Below the pieces are notes generated by a model, which worked only from the letters and a program-made list of their open reading frames with translations, did not search any database and was not told the DNA's origin. A DNA stretch of 64,000 bases from Dysidea avara (taxonomy: Eukaryota; Porifera; Demospongiae; Dictyoceratida; Dysideidae): positions 21,537,133 through 21,601,132 of the forward strand of contig NC_089274.1 in assembly GCF_963678975.1 (NCBI RefSeq), given 5' to 3'. Position 1 is the stretch's first letter. Each line of letters begins with the position of its first letter. Below, one piece after another: positions 14,001 to 25,900 of the stretch. The position numbers were made by a program, and so were the translations under genes.

Positions 14001-15688
14001 AAATTTAATGCATAATTCAATGTGAGCTATACATAATCACAATGAAATAATTGCAATAGTGCAATAAAGATTTGCAATCACAGTGAAATTACTACAATAA
14101 AGTTAACTAGTTATTTTAATTATTAAAATTGGTTAACTGGAATTTTTGTATATAATCAGTCAACTGCCTGGAGAACAGTTAAGGTTCAAAGCCTACTGGT
14201 AGTACCAAGATGTCTGGAATAGACTAGTTCAATTACATCGATTTATCATAACATCCTATTCGCTTACTATCATACCTTTCCTGTTGCCGGAAAACCGGAA
14301 AGGTAATAGAAAGACTCAAAGGTAACAAAGTTTTGCAATATACCACCTTCACTATGTGCTTTTATTTTTAATTGATAGCATGTACTTGAGCAAATAATTT
14401 GCATGGTACTGAAGAGCTTGGGCTTGAGATGGATTAAATTTGAGACAGATAAAATCAACACAATACCGGTACAAAGTTATTTTCTTGCATGTAGAGGTGA
14501 TACCTGAGGAAGCTGTTAGTACATCAAATGTGTTTTTGCCTCAAACAAATATCATTTAACATATTAGATGACAGCAATGGATTTTCAGTAAACTCATAAT
14601 GTTCCATATGGCTTCATCACAAGCTTGAACAGCATAATACATCTGCAGTCTGTACTATTACTGGATGGAGCAGATCTTGAGCTGTTGCATATATTTACTG
14701 AAAACTTTTTATGAAGGATTTAACCCTATGATAAATATAGCAAGAGTGAAATAAGGCCACTTCAACTAAATTTCTTGTTTCTCGGGCCCGACCGACCCAT
14801 AAAATTTGTAAATGAAATGTTTTTGTTCATTTTAAAGATCACATGTTCGATCACGTGAGTTTGTGGCGTCGATGTATTGTTGGCTATCCATATCTGCTTT
14901 GCGTGGGGCGAGCTTGGTTATTACAAGAGTTGTAAAAGCAGACTATGGATGTGCTAGCCATAGCTAATAGTTTGTTATCAAACGATGTAGTGACACGTGT
15001 TGCCATAACTTCAGTTTAAAAAATTATTACCACCTATTAATATTTTATTTATACCTACCGACCCACTTTTCAACTAGTTTCAGTCCGAGAAACAAAAGAT
15101 TTAGTTGAAGTGGCCTAAACAGCACCCTGCATGCTTATAAGACCCCAAAAAGCTATTTCAGATCACAACTGTCACATGTGGTATCAGTATAAAGTATCAG
15201 ACTGCAACCTACCGATATGCCATGACATGTGGAATCCTCTTCTTTAAGAACTCAGTACTCCATTCAGTACGGGCCCTCCATCTGGCAAGCATGATTTGGT
15301 ACAATTCTGTTCCAAATATAATTCATTATTCCCACCTGTCAACTATTGTCCCTGTTAGAACACAAGGCCGGCGTTGATCAGCTATTTCTCTGTGTACAGA
15401 CCAAATAAGTAGAGGTAACTATAGGTGCCCCCACTTTTCTCTAAAATTAGCTACCAAGAGTCAGTATACTTGGTATGTTTACCGGTAACTCGTGGAGATG
15501 TTCATTTTATATCTGCCAACCTTCTGTGGTGTAGGAAGGCTGAGGATCTCAGCGGGGTGGGCTCCAATTAAAACATTGTAGAGAACGTAACTTATCAACG
15601 CTACTAGTACGGTGACAATCACCACAATAGTTCCGTTACATCTTCTTCGTGCCTTTTGTGCGTCAGCCTTGCTGCTTTTCTTGCTCAT
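7151..15688 (-). CDS. Membrane-anchored JmjC (cupin-8, FIH-like) 2-oxoglutarate oxygenase
   Basis: I assemble twelve exons: 15688-15483, 15389-15336, 15281-15213, 12579-12461, 10623-10526, 10472-10326, 9131-9067, 8033-7890, 7832-7754, 7699-7640, 7520-7419, 7237-7151. All phases agree and give 409 residues. A basic N-terminus (KARRR) precedes one membrane segment at about 19-41, so a type II protein is expected. The catalytic core resembles factor inhibiting HIF (HIF1AN): VNLWVGRKGIVTNTHYD, then NFFVQLQGKKHFTLFPPN, and later GPGDMLTVPPFWLHH. Iron ligands are His197, Asp199 and His275. Thr194, Asn203, Lys212 and Asn287 match the 2-oxoglutarate-contacting Thr196, Asn205, Lys214 and Asn294 of FIH, so an active hydroxylase is likely. 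FIH itself is soluble; the anchor here would place catalysis in the secretory lumen. The substrate is unknown. Exon 5's acceptor is the least certain. It lies 145 bp downstream of the RPS2 stop, on the same strand. Confidence 0.85.
9408..9668. repeat. Tandem duplication, two copies of about 125 bp
   Basis: Copy one (about 9408-9535, gtgtagcttggttgtttacc ...) and copy two (about 9541-9668, gtgtagctgggttgcttacc ...) are clearly related. Each ends in a tattcagt- or acttt-like AT-rich segment. Sequences rich in gatacatatcgata flank the pair on both sides (9246-9305 and 9682-9740), in roughly inverted orientation, suggesting a decayed mobile element in the JmjC intron. Confidence 0.6.
9755..10125. 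repeat. Degenerate minisatellite (acacatgatgac type)
   Basis: About 370 bp built from imperfect copies of a short acacaatgatgacacaa-like word in the JmjC intron. The cysteine- and valine-rich open frames on the minus strand here are by-products of the repeat. Confidence 0.75.
10982..11043. repeat. (CA)n microsatellite
   Basis: About 60 bp of CA repeat in the large JmjC intron. Confidence 0.95.
13433..13716. mobile_element. Non-autonomous DNA element (MITE), 9-bp target duplication
   Basis: A 284-bp element with about 70-bp terminal inverted repeats beginning TAGTCTGGCGCCGCCCGCCC. It is flanked by an exact 9-bp duplication, cttgcttcc, at 13424-13432 and 13717-13725. It has no coding capacity. 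The long inverted ends and 9-bp duplication fit Mutator-like elements. A truncated relative matching its right half sits at about 41843-41946. It lies in the JmjC intron between the exons at 15213 and 12579. Confidence 0.88.
14755..15115. mobile_element. MITE with GGCCACTTCAAC ends and TAA duplication
   Basis: A 361-bp element whose ends are inverted copies (GGCCACTTCAACTAAAT ... ATTTAGTTGAAGTGGCC). Both sides carry TAA (14752-14754 and 15116-15118). A three-base TAA/TTA target duplication is typical of PIF/Harbinger elements. It has no open frame and lies in a JmjC intron. Confidence 0.75.
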
Positions 15689-15833
15689 CGAATGACGAGT
15701 TGACCACCCTAATTAAACGCGCATTGCCTATAATATAGTTCCGTACTATCTAATCTAACGCACCAGCGCTAACTTCATTCTAGATTATCACAATTATCAT
15801 TTCAATACAAGAGTCATCACATACAGAGTTCTA

Positions 15834-18800
15834 TCAAGCCTCTGGTGGCTTGTTGATGGCTTGTGGCTTGGAGTGGGCCTTAGCCAAGTAATCAGTAAAC
15901 TCCTGGTATGGTGGCTTGGTGAGTTTTGTCTCTGGCCACATATCTGGGGTCAGGTACTTGAAGGTCTCCCCAATAGCTGCAAATGTTGCCTTGGCTAAAT
16001 GGGCAAGAAAGTTACACAGTAAAAAGGTTAGAACAATAAGTTAAAGCTTCCCCTTCTATAGACATAGTACCAATGATGTCACTTGTGTACAAAATGACCT
16101 AGCTACTTGCTTTACAAGCAAAAGGTGACCAGAACACAAGCTTTCACTTTATTCCACATACATACCAAAATTCCCTAGGGTTGCTGTTTGTCCCCTGGCA
16201 CAAGTGTAGCAATCATCAACTCCAGCCATCTGAAGTAGCTTCTTGGGAACTGGAGCAGACACAATACCAGTTCCACGGGGTGCTGGGATCAGCCTCACCA
16301 GTACAGAACCACACTTTCCAGTTACCTGATGAAAAAAAAAAAACAACAACAATATTCTAATAAATACCATCTCAGCATAAATAATAAATAGTGTGGGAAG
16401 GATTGAATAAAATCAGGAGCACATTGAATCCTATGGACAAGCAAGCATGTAACTTCACAATAAGCAAAATTCAAACATGGCTGCCATGTACTATAATAAG
16501 CAACTTTTAAAATTTCCTAATAGGATATTATGTGGAGGCACATGCTTGAGTACGCCATGTTTCTGCTGCGACAAAGTGAAGCTATGGAAACAAAGTTCAA
16601 TGGCATGACAGAAAAGTAGTAGCTTAGCAGGACAGTCTTTCTACAGTTGCTATTCACGCAAAATTATTATTCCAAGCTTTTCCTTCAATTTGACATCTTC
16701 CTATCGAAGCAACTTTGCTACCTTCACACAAGACGATGGAATAGCAGTCCATTCAGTGTATCCCTGTTGCACGTAAGAATGATGTAACCAATTATATACA
16801 TAGTAACACTGGACACCATGTTTGAATTTCGCCCGTAGTATTGGTAGTTTATGGAGTTACATGCTTTCTTGTCCATAGGATTTCGTGACTCCTGATAAAA
16901 TTCACCAATACATTTGATTTTTACCATAGCACTATTACATAACAATAGCACTGGATTTCAAATGTGTAAAGCCCTCTGAATAGCTTGAAATCTCATTTTG
17001 GTGTAAAACACTACAGAGTCCTTTAACTTAAATCAATGTGGATATAAAATAAATAAAGTCTCTGGTAACCTGCAAAAACACTCAAGCCTCAGTTCATTAA
17101 GTATATAAACAAACTTTCCAGCCAAACTGTTTGCCACAGCTCAAAGTAGGTTCAAATATGCTAGTCAGTTATGAATGCCATCAATGGTCCATCAGGTATG
17201 TGTTACCAATTAAGGAATAGTCAGTGACAAGTCTAATGGCCTGGTATGTTTATATAATACAAATATAACCCATTCTGGTTCCCTGGTCATTTGATCCACC
17301 CTAACTATTGCATTTTTCCTTACAAGGTAAAACACCTTTAGCTGCTCTCAGTATAATACTGAAATTCACAGTAACTGGCATACCTCTTCACTACATTCTT
17401 CTCATTTTTACAGTAATCCACCAGCACTTTATGGAATATACAATTTATCCAAGTACTTTAGAGGACATATGTAAAGAGCACACAGCACTAGTGGAGGTTG
17501 GTCACAGTTATACAACACCTCAGCATCAATACCAAATCCATTCATAAGGAACCCTGCTATTTATTCCTACCAATTAAGCTGATCCTGACACATATTTTAT
17601 ATCTTGGGAAGAAGTACCCATATAAATGAGCCCATGCATGTATCCGAGTCTACGTAAATGAAATATAAATTGTATGTCCCATAATTATTACAAACCTTCT
17701 TATCAGCCATCTGGTTTACAAAAGAAATTGCCTTGTAATCTATGTGAACATTTTCTGTCTATCCGTCTATTACCTGGTATCATAAATAACTTTGGACCCA
17801 TGCAATGAAAAATCCATACGATAACCTAATTCTAGAGGTGTTGTCCGACCACCAGGGGCCATGTTTGCTTACAGGCGCATTACAGAGCTATGGCTACGAG
17901 ACAAATCTCCTTACCATCAATATAGTGGAAATTACTACTGTTTTAAACACATAGTGCATTAATATGGCAATAAGGAAACTTTTACCACTTCATCAAATTT
18001 GCAAGTTCATACTGGGGATACAAAGACAAAAATACGATCACCATAGTAAAGGCAATAATTCAAGGTTTATTGCTCCCACATATCAAAAATTACTGGATAA
18101 GTGACTATTAATATATAGCAACAAAATATTCACTAGAAGTCTCCAGGTCATGACATAAACTAGATTACTTACCACATATATTCAATAATGGTACACATAT
18201 TTATCCGTTATTAAAGCTGCTCAAATAATGCTGTTTCTTGCAATGCAAGCATGGGCAGTTGTTAAACAGCAGGCTCACAGGAGCTTAGACATGCCCACAA
18301 ACACAACTTTACAGCCACAAAACATTAGCACATCGTACTTGACAATTGCAAGAACTTGGAAAACCATGAAGGTTGGTAGTTTCGTGCTCAGCCGGGCTCG
18401 CGCTAATGCGCAAACACCGTCTGGTGACAATGCTCGAGTTTCTTGGGCCCGGAAGCCAAAGTATTGGCTGGCCAATCAGAATCGAGGAGTTGCATAATCA
18501 TTTTAAAACCATTCAAAAATGACTAGGAATAAAAGCAAAACTCAGAATGGGGCGTTTACTAGATGCGATCTCTTCGTCCATTGTATTACTGGAAGCGTTT
18601 CATTTCTGGCGAAACGTCTAGTCACGATTCATAAGGTGAGATCGGGAAAAAACAACTTGACAACAAACATCTTGAACAACCTAGGTAAGTAACTTCTGAT
18701 AAAATGGCTTTAAATGGTCTGCTTTTTCGTCTACTTCCAATACATTCATGCAATTATGTAACTCGTCGATTCTGATTGGCCAGCCAATATTTTGGCTGGA

Positions 18801-19528
18801 TCGCACTTCCGGGCCCAAGAAACTCGAGCATTGTCACCAGACGGTGTTTGCGCATTAGCGTGAGCCCGGCTGGGCACGAGACTAGAAGGTTGGGTGGGCC
18901 TGAATGTGTGTGTACATGTGCATGACTACTTATGTAGTGTAATAGATGATGGCAACTTGTTAGGTGGTCTCACCTTGCAGGGAACAGTGTGAGGTTGACC
19001 TAACTTGTTACCCCAGTAACCTAGCCGGACAGGGATCACCGACAGTTTAGCCAAAGTGATAGCTCCTCTGATGGCTGTGGCCACTTCTTTGGAACACTTC
19101 ACCCCCAATCCCACATGTCCATTGTAGTCACCCATGGCAACAAACGCCTTGAACCTGGTACGCTGACCGGCTCTCGTCTGCTTCTGTACAGGCATGATCT
19201 TTAATACTTCGTCCTTCAGAGCACTCCCCAGAAAATGATCAATGATTTCTTGCTCCTGTGATTGTAAGAATTCATACCAAACTATATATGAATGGGCTTG
19301 TAGCACCTTAATTGGCAGTGAGAAGAGATAAATATCTTCCAGTTTCTTGATCTTCCCATCCTTCACCAGACGACCCAGTTTGGTGACTGGTATCCATTCC
19401 TTATCTTCTGGTTTTCCCCTACCACGACCTCTCATACCACGCCCACGTCCCCTGCCGCCACGCCCTCTGCCCCCTCTTCCAAATCCTCCACGAAAACTTT
19501 CACCACCGGCTGGTACTGTGTCCGCCAT
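15834..19528 (-). CDS. RPS2: 40S ribosomal protein S2 (uS5)
   Basis: Four coding exons: 19528-19307, 19255-18974, 16325-16166 and 15994-15834, giving 274 residues (the human protein has about 293). The start is MADT at 19528; the longer open frame upstream is untranslated leader. The N-terminus is a Gly/Arg-rich tail of GRGGRGRG type. The S5 core follows with near-identical animal signatures such as [40 protein letters not shown] and [20 protein letters not shown]. The protein sits at the mRNA entry side of the small subunit and contributes to decoding fidelity. The first intron (19306-19256) is 51 nt with no in-frame stop, so a naive reading adds 17 residues absent from the family. The 2.6-kb second intron carries a foldback element. 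The gene is head to head with DNAI2. Confidence 0.97.
18377..18884. mobile_element. Non-autonomous DNA element in RPS2 intron, 9-bp target duplication
   Basis: A 508-bp element with about 120-bp inverted ends. The left end begins TAGTTTCGTGCTCAGCCGGG and the right end, read in reverse complement, TAGTCTCGTGCCCAGCCGGG. They differ by a few substitutions and one roughly 10-bp indel. An exact 9-bp duplication, gaaggttgg, lies at 18368-18376 and 18885-18893. The TAGT terminus and 9-bp duplication match the element at 13433-13716, although the internal sequence differs. No transposase is encoded. Confidence 0.88.
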
Positions 19529-19920
19529 TGCTGGAGAACGAAGATTTACACACAGATCCATTAAAACCAACCAGCATACATGTTAAATAGGGTAGACCAT
19601 AGACAAACACGTAACACGTGCGACCAAAAAGAAAGTAGTACTACTCAAAGTTTTATTTGATAACAGCACAACACCAAAAATATACTTAAGCACAATCAAT
19701 ACGTTGTGTTCATTCACAAAAACATCATTACAGTCACAAGGATTAGACGGATATACTTTAGACACTTACGTGATGATATTTCTTCCTTCTTATGGATCTC
19801 GTGATTACAGTAAGTTTACGCGCACGCGTGTTGATAGGTTCACGCCCCCCTAACGACAGAAAAAATGGCTGCTAGTAAACTTTAGAAGTGAGAGGGCCAG
19901 TACTTCACCCATCAGTGACA
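19529..19920. promoter_or_regulatory. Shared RPS2/DNAI2 divergent promoter region
   Basis: The 392 bp between the RPS2 start (minus) and the DNAI2 start (plus) must hold both 5' leaders and promoters unless a distant non-coding first exon exists. A local GC-rich patch with acgcgcacgcgtg lies at 19816-19830. RPS2 leaders usually begin in a pyrimidine tract, but I cannot place the start site. Confidence 0.5.
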
Positions 19921-22900
19921 ATGGAGATACAATACGTGTACACAAAGAAGAGAAGCGAATTCGGAAGACAGGCTAACTTTTCTGATAAAAGTGCTGAAAT
20001 AAATTTTGACGTACCGCCAGACGACACGTTGCTAGATCAATATGTGGAGCGGAACCCGTGTGACCTAGGCATTCAGTGTGCAGGGGACATGTCCGAACAT
20101 GAAGTAATAAGGCGTATTAGCTTGTGTTGATGCAGTAACAAGCTGTGGTGTGTTGTAGGTGAATACTGAGAGATACGAGACAGAGAATAGAGGGATGAAT
20201 CACGTGGAGGGTGGATGGCCCAAGGATATTAATCCTGCAGAAGTGGAGCAGACCATCAGATATCGTAAGAAAGTGGAGAAGGATGAAGTCTACATTCAAA
20301 CAATATTAAATCTTGGCAGGGTCAGTGGTTTAACAGTGCTCAATTAATAACAATCTCAAGTCTGCTGGTCACCATAAGCAGTCTAGAGAGATATATTAAT
20401 ACATAAGCTGTATACATCAAGTTGGTTTAGTGGTGCACAACAATAATGTTTAAGCAGAATAAGTAGTGATCCTACCCTGCCAGCATACATTCCAGCTACC
20501 ATGTTTTAGTTGGTACAAGTAGGTGGGTGCACAGGCAACAAGTGTACCTCCACTCTTAGCCCTACAATACACATTAGAGTCATTCATAATGCTGGAAGAT
20601 ACTGAAATATTGGATCAATGAAAGCAATTCAGTGATGAACTCAAAAATGTTGTGGGAGAGGAGCACAAGGGGAGTATCCCCACCGTACCCATCCTCACTC
20701 TCGCAAAGGGGATTAAGATGCTCTATTAGAACAGTCAAGTACTCTAATACAACAGTCATTGCACAGGGGTGTAGGGAGGGGGGTCCCCTGTAAAATTTAG
20801 ACTTCTGCAAGCAGGATCCTAACACACCATGTAGTGTAGCAGGACAAAATGAGTGAGCAACATAGTGTAATGGCACAGCACAACAATTGATAAAACTTAC
20901 GTTTATCTCTCAGGGAAGGATTTACAGAGGTAACATGAGCCCTCTTCAAAATTTGTTAAAAAGATCGATATACTCTAATAGAGCAGTCAGGTATATACTC
21001 TAATAAAACATGCATGTAAATATCCATGTCCATATGAAGTTTTTCAGCCAACATTAAATGCAAAACTTAGCATGACCTTATACTGCTATAGCTTTGGTAT
21101 GCAGTGTTTAAAGATATAGAGCTCCAGTAATTTATCACTTGTGTTATGCAAAATGAATTCATGCTATGCATATTTGTATAGTTGTATTGTTTTGATTGTC
21201 ATTTGTATCAGTGGATTCATGGCTCCTATACCACAGTGAGATATAACCATCACTTACAGATTACTCTATGTGTTATGCTGTCTGTTTCCACTAGGTGACT
21301 TTATCTAGTACTACCTTCATCCCAGGGGCACTTAATGCATCATAATTAATGTACTTTTTGCATAAAATATAGCAATTTGCTGATTATTAAAATATTGAAA
21401 GTCTCTCAGCGGCTGGGGGCTGTGCCCCCAGACCCCTGCTTCTAGTAACTCAATGCTGGTGCTGGAACTCCCCCTTCAAAAAATCCTGGCTACGCCCCTG
21501 ATTGCATGCAATTATAGAAAGTGCTTCCCAATTTTACTAAATTATCTAGGAGGCTAATAAATGTGTCCATGGCATGGTGCTGCAAATGCTAGTTTTTAAG
21601 TTGAGCATTGGCCGTCCTTTGGGTGCCATAGCTATGCAACATAAAATTATTTTCTACCAATACAGAAAAATACCTACTACCGATGATACCCAGCAGTGAG
21701 TTTTACCAATACAGATACCGAATTGTATATATTTTTGCTTATTCATGGCTATATTGTGCATTATACTATTTGTACTAACGTTTTATAGCAAAATACACAC
21801 CTTCAAAGTTACATATGTGTGAATGCTCTATTAGAATATTTTGTGCAGTGATTGTTCTATTAGAATATCTCGATCTTTTTATGCAAACATAACAAGTTGT
21901 AGTTACTCAATGTTTTAACAAAGCACCTTTTATGCTAGAACAATGCACAATACTATTATTTCAAGCCTGTTATGGCCCCAGTATTATTGGTATAATATTT
22001 ATAATGATTATAATAATAATCATTGGCGCGAGTGTTTATTGATCAGTATAATACTGATCAATACCAAAATGGCAAATATTGGCTCCGATTCGATACCGAT
22101 CTAATTATCAGTGGAACACTACGCAAAACACTTGTTGTGAACTACTCGTGGAATTTACTACTGCAATTTATCCCTGCAACTGACCACTCAGTAAGCATAA
22201 TTTACTAGATATTCGCACATAAAAACTATTCTGTAAAAAAAATCTGTGTTAAATTTCTGTAGCTTCTAAGAGGCACAAACCCCCTGCTCATATATACCTA
22301 ATACTCTAGTGCACTCCCTCTTTACAAACCCCAGATTTTCCCCTGAAATGTATCCTCAGATTCACTCAGCTTGTATTTTATGTCTTGTGAGTGTGTGATT
22401 TTTTACTACTCTACAGTGTTAACCAGTAATATATCTACTTATTGTAGAAAATGGAGCACTATATTAAGCAGAACAATGTGATTGATATTTATGAGGAATA
22501 CTTTGATGATTCAAGTGAAAGATTTGGTGATGAGCCACCCTCGGCCAAGACTATTAATATCTTGAGGTACGAAACGATCAGAAGTATTTGTATATCATGT
22601 TATCCTGTGTATTGTAGAGACCCCAATGATGTGCCGCGCAGTGTTGCTCACGTTTCATGGTATCCTGATGGAACCAGAAAATTAGCTGCAGCATATGCTA
22701 TGTTAGAGTTTCAAAAATCTCCACTAGGAATGTGTCTTGACTCGTACATCTGGGAAGTTGATAATCCAAACAAACCAGAGACTGTATTAAAGCCATCATC
22801 ACCAATGTTGTGTCTAGAGTATAACCCCAAAGATCCTCATTTATTGATTGGTGGATACCAGAATGGTCAAATTGGTTAGTTTAGTAGTTATTACACTTAC

Positions 22901-25900
22901 AATGTGTTATGTGTCATTTTGTGTTAGCATTGTTTGACACAAGAAAAGGATCGCATCCATTAGAAACATCTCCAGTAGAGCATAGTCACAAAGACCCTGT
23001 TCATAAAGTTATTTTCCCGTCCTCAAAAACAGGTACTCCTTAGCCATATGACCCACAAAGAGTTAATATGTTGTTTATCTAGGATCTGATGTGTTTTCAA
23101 CATCCACCGATGGTATGGTGTTTCTGTGGGACATTCGTAAACTAGTTGAACCAGTGGAAGCCATCCCCTTGGATTTTGAGAAGACTGGACGGTTACTTGG
23201 TGGTATATCATTAGAATTTGAATCTACTATGGTAAGTGGATCAATCATAGCTATGATGTAGATTATCATTTATTCCACAGCCTACTAAATTTATGGTTGG
23301 CACAGAGCAAAGTGTTGTGCTGTCTTGTAATCGTAAGGCCAAGACACCTGCAGAGAAAATTGTGGGACAATTTGTTGGTCATCATGGGCCTATAAATGCT
23401 CTGCAGAGAAATCCTTTCTATCCAAAGCAGTTTCTGTCTGTTGGAGACTGGGCATTCCGGGTAAGACCACATACCACATATGAGTGGCATGTGTAATGTG
23501 TGCTGTAGATCTGGTCAGAAGATTGCAAGGAATGTCCTATAATGTGGAGCCCTTACCATAAGGCATACCTCACAGATGGATGTTGGAGTCCTACTAGACC
23601 TGGTGTATTCTATGTCACTAAAATGGATGGTACCCTTGACATCTGGGACCTCGTGTTCAAGCAGAAAAGCCCAACTATCACACTGCAGGTATATATAATC
23701 AGTGTCTTACAACTGGACCATTTAAACCTGATTTTTAGGTATGCGATGATACACTACACTCCATTAGGATGCATGACAGTGGCAAACTTGTGGCATGTGG
23801 CTCACAACAAGGCAACATCACATTGCTGGAGCTCTCTTCATCTCTATCTGCTCCACAACAAAATGAGAAGAACCTCATCAACATGGTAAACTGTTTTTAT
23901 GCATATCCCTCAACAGTTTACTTGTATCCTTTAATGTTCATAGATATTTGAAAGAGAGGTGAAAAGAGAGAAGATCTTAGAAGGACGTCGGAGGGAGATG
24001 AAGCTAAAATTGAAGCAGCAGGGAGCAGCTGCAGCAGGTGGAGGTGGAGGGTGAGTAGCTCAGTAACTCACATGATTACGATGATCATTTGTTGTACTCC
24101 AGTGATCAAGGTGGTGATGATGAAGAAGGTGACCCAGTGGTTAAAGCAGAAGAAGACTTCTGGAATAACATCAGTCAGGCTCGTAAAGACTTTGCTGCTA
24201 AGGAAAAGAAGAGGGCAGAGGCCAGTGGAGTGACAAAGTCACAACCTACTCCAATCCCTGAGGAAGGGGTAGAGCCATCAGCAATGAATGAAGCTAAACC
24301 TGAAGTATGTGGTGATGGGCTGTATAATTACAATCAGGATGTTATGTCCCTATAGTCAGCCGCCATTGGTTGCATGGTTTTGGGGCCTTCTAAGTACAAA
24401 AAGAAATTAAATCCACACAAAAACAGCCAAGCTATGAAAAATGGTGTAGCTTTCATAAACCTTAGCTTCTGGTGCCAAGCAATTTACTCCCTTTCAATTA
24501 ACTGTGCACTCAAGTGTTGCAGGAGTGTTTATGTGCTCTTGTATCATACAGTACGGTATAGCTGAGCGTCTGGTGCTAACATGAGCATTGTACAGCTTTA
24601 ATTAGAAGTTATTGATTGCATAACTGGCAGATGTTTATTAGTATACTTACCTAACCCTGATCGGAAATGGGCTTTTCTGCCAAAAATCTCATCCTAAAAC
24701 CAGCCTCAATTTCCCTTCATGACAACTTGGCAGTATTGGTTAGGCACAGCTAAGCCCAAAAATGTCAACCCCAAACCCTTCCAAAAAGTGGAATTTTAAA
24801 AATTTTCTATTTAACAGAATTTTATTCTGACTAACTAACTGATGCCTTTAGCCAAACATAACTTGACAATGTATATAGCTACAGGCTTGATTTCTTTACT
24901 GTTCGATATCACTTTGTCCCGAGATGTGCCTTTTCACCAACTGTGATACGTACAATACACGCATCATGGACTTGCCTTTGTCCTCCTTTGTGTTCTAGTT
25001 ATTTTCGCTGAAAACACCGGCAAGGTGTCGATTTTGTGGCTTCCCTGTGGCTTTGTTGTATCTTGCCCGTATTTTCCGTAGTGACTGGATTGATCATGAT
25101 TGCAGAGACACTTCTCGTACTGTTCTTCATTTGTAACACTGTGTAATAGACTGAAATAGGTGAAAGCAAAGTGTAATGGCCACTATTCAATGTCGAGTAG
25201 TTGGGGCTCATGAATCATCCGTATTATTCGTGGTGACTGGATTGATTGCAGAGGTGCTTCTCCTGCCTGTTCTTTGTGTATAATGAGGTGAGCATAGCTG
25301 ATATCGAAGTGCACTTTTGAGTCAGTAATCGATGCCAAGGCTACAGGCTTGATTTTTTCACTGTTCGACGTTGCTTCAGCCTGACAGGTGCCTTTTAGCA
25401 TACTGCAGTATGTACAATGTACGCATCATGGACTTACCTTTATGTCCCATTTCTTTTTGCTGACAGCCCAAGGTGGCTGATGACTTCCCTATACATTTGT
25501 AAACTGGTATTTTCCATGTGACTGAATTGATTGCAGAGGTGGTTCCCCTACTGTTCTTCATTTGAAATGGGTGCTGAACATAGCTGAAAGCAATGCCTAA
25601 TGGCCACTTCACTTTCTAATCAGTATTTAATAGTTGGGGCATGCGTACAGTCTAAAATATTACCATCAGGATTAATGTCCACTAGTATACCACCGCACGT
25701 GTAGGTGACCTCTCTTGTTTCCCTGTGATCCTGAACCGAACTTAATATTTCTCATTTTTCCTTATACTTGTTTATAAACACAACTCACAAGATAGCTATG
25801 TGGTAAGTAGAATTCTAGGAAAATGGAAATGGGATTGGGAACAGAAAGCGAAAATGGGAACAGCCAGTGGAAAATACCTGAAAGAGGTCATCATGCCATT

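Noticed and set aside
19529-19570. Upstream methionines extending RPS2 by 14 residues
   Set aside because: The family start is MADT-like followed by the Gly/Arg tail; the extension is unlike any uS5 and lies in the leader.
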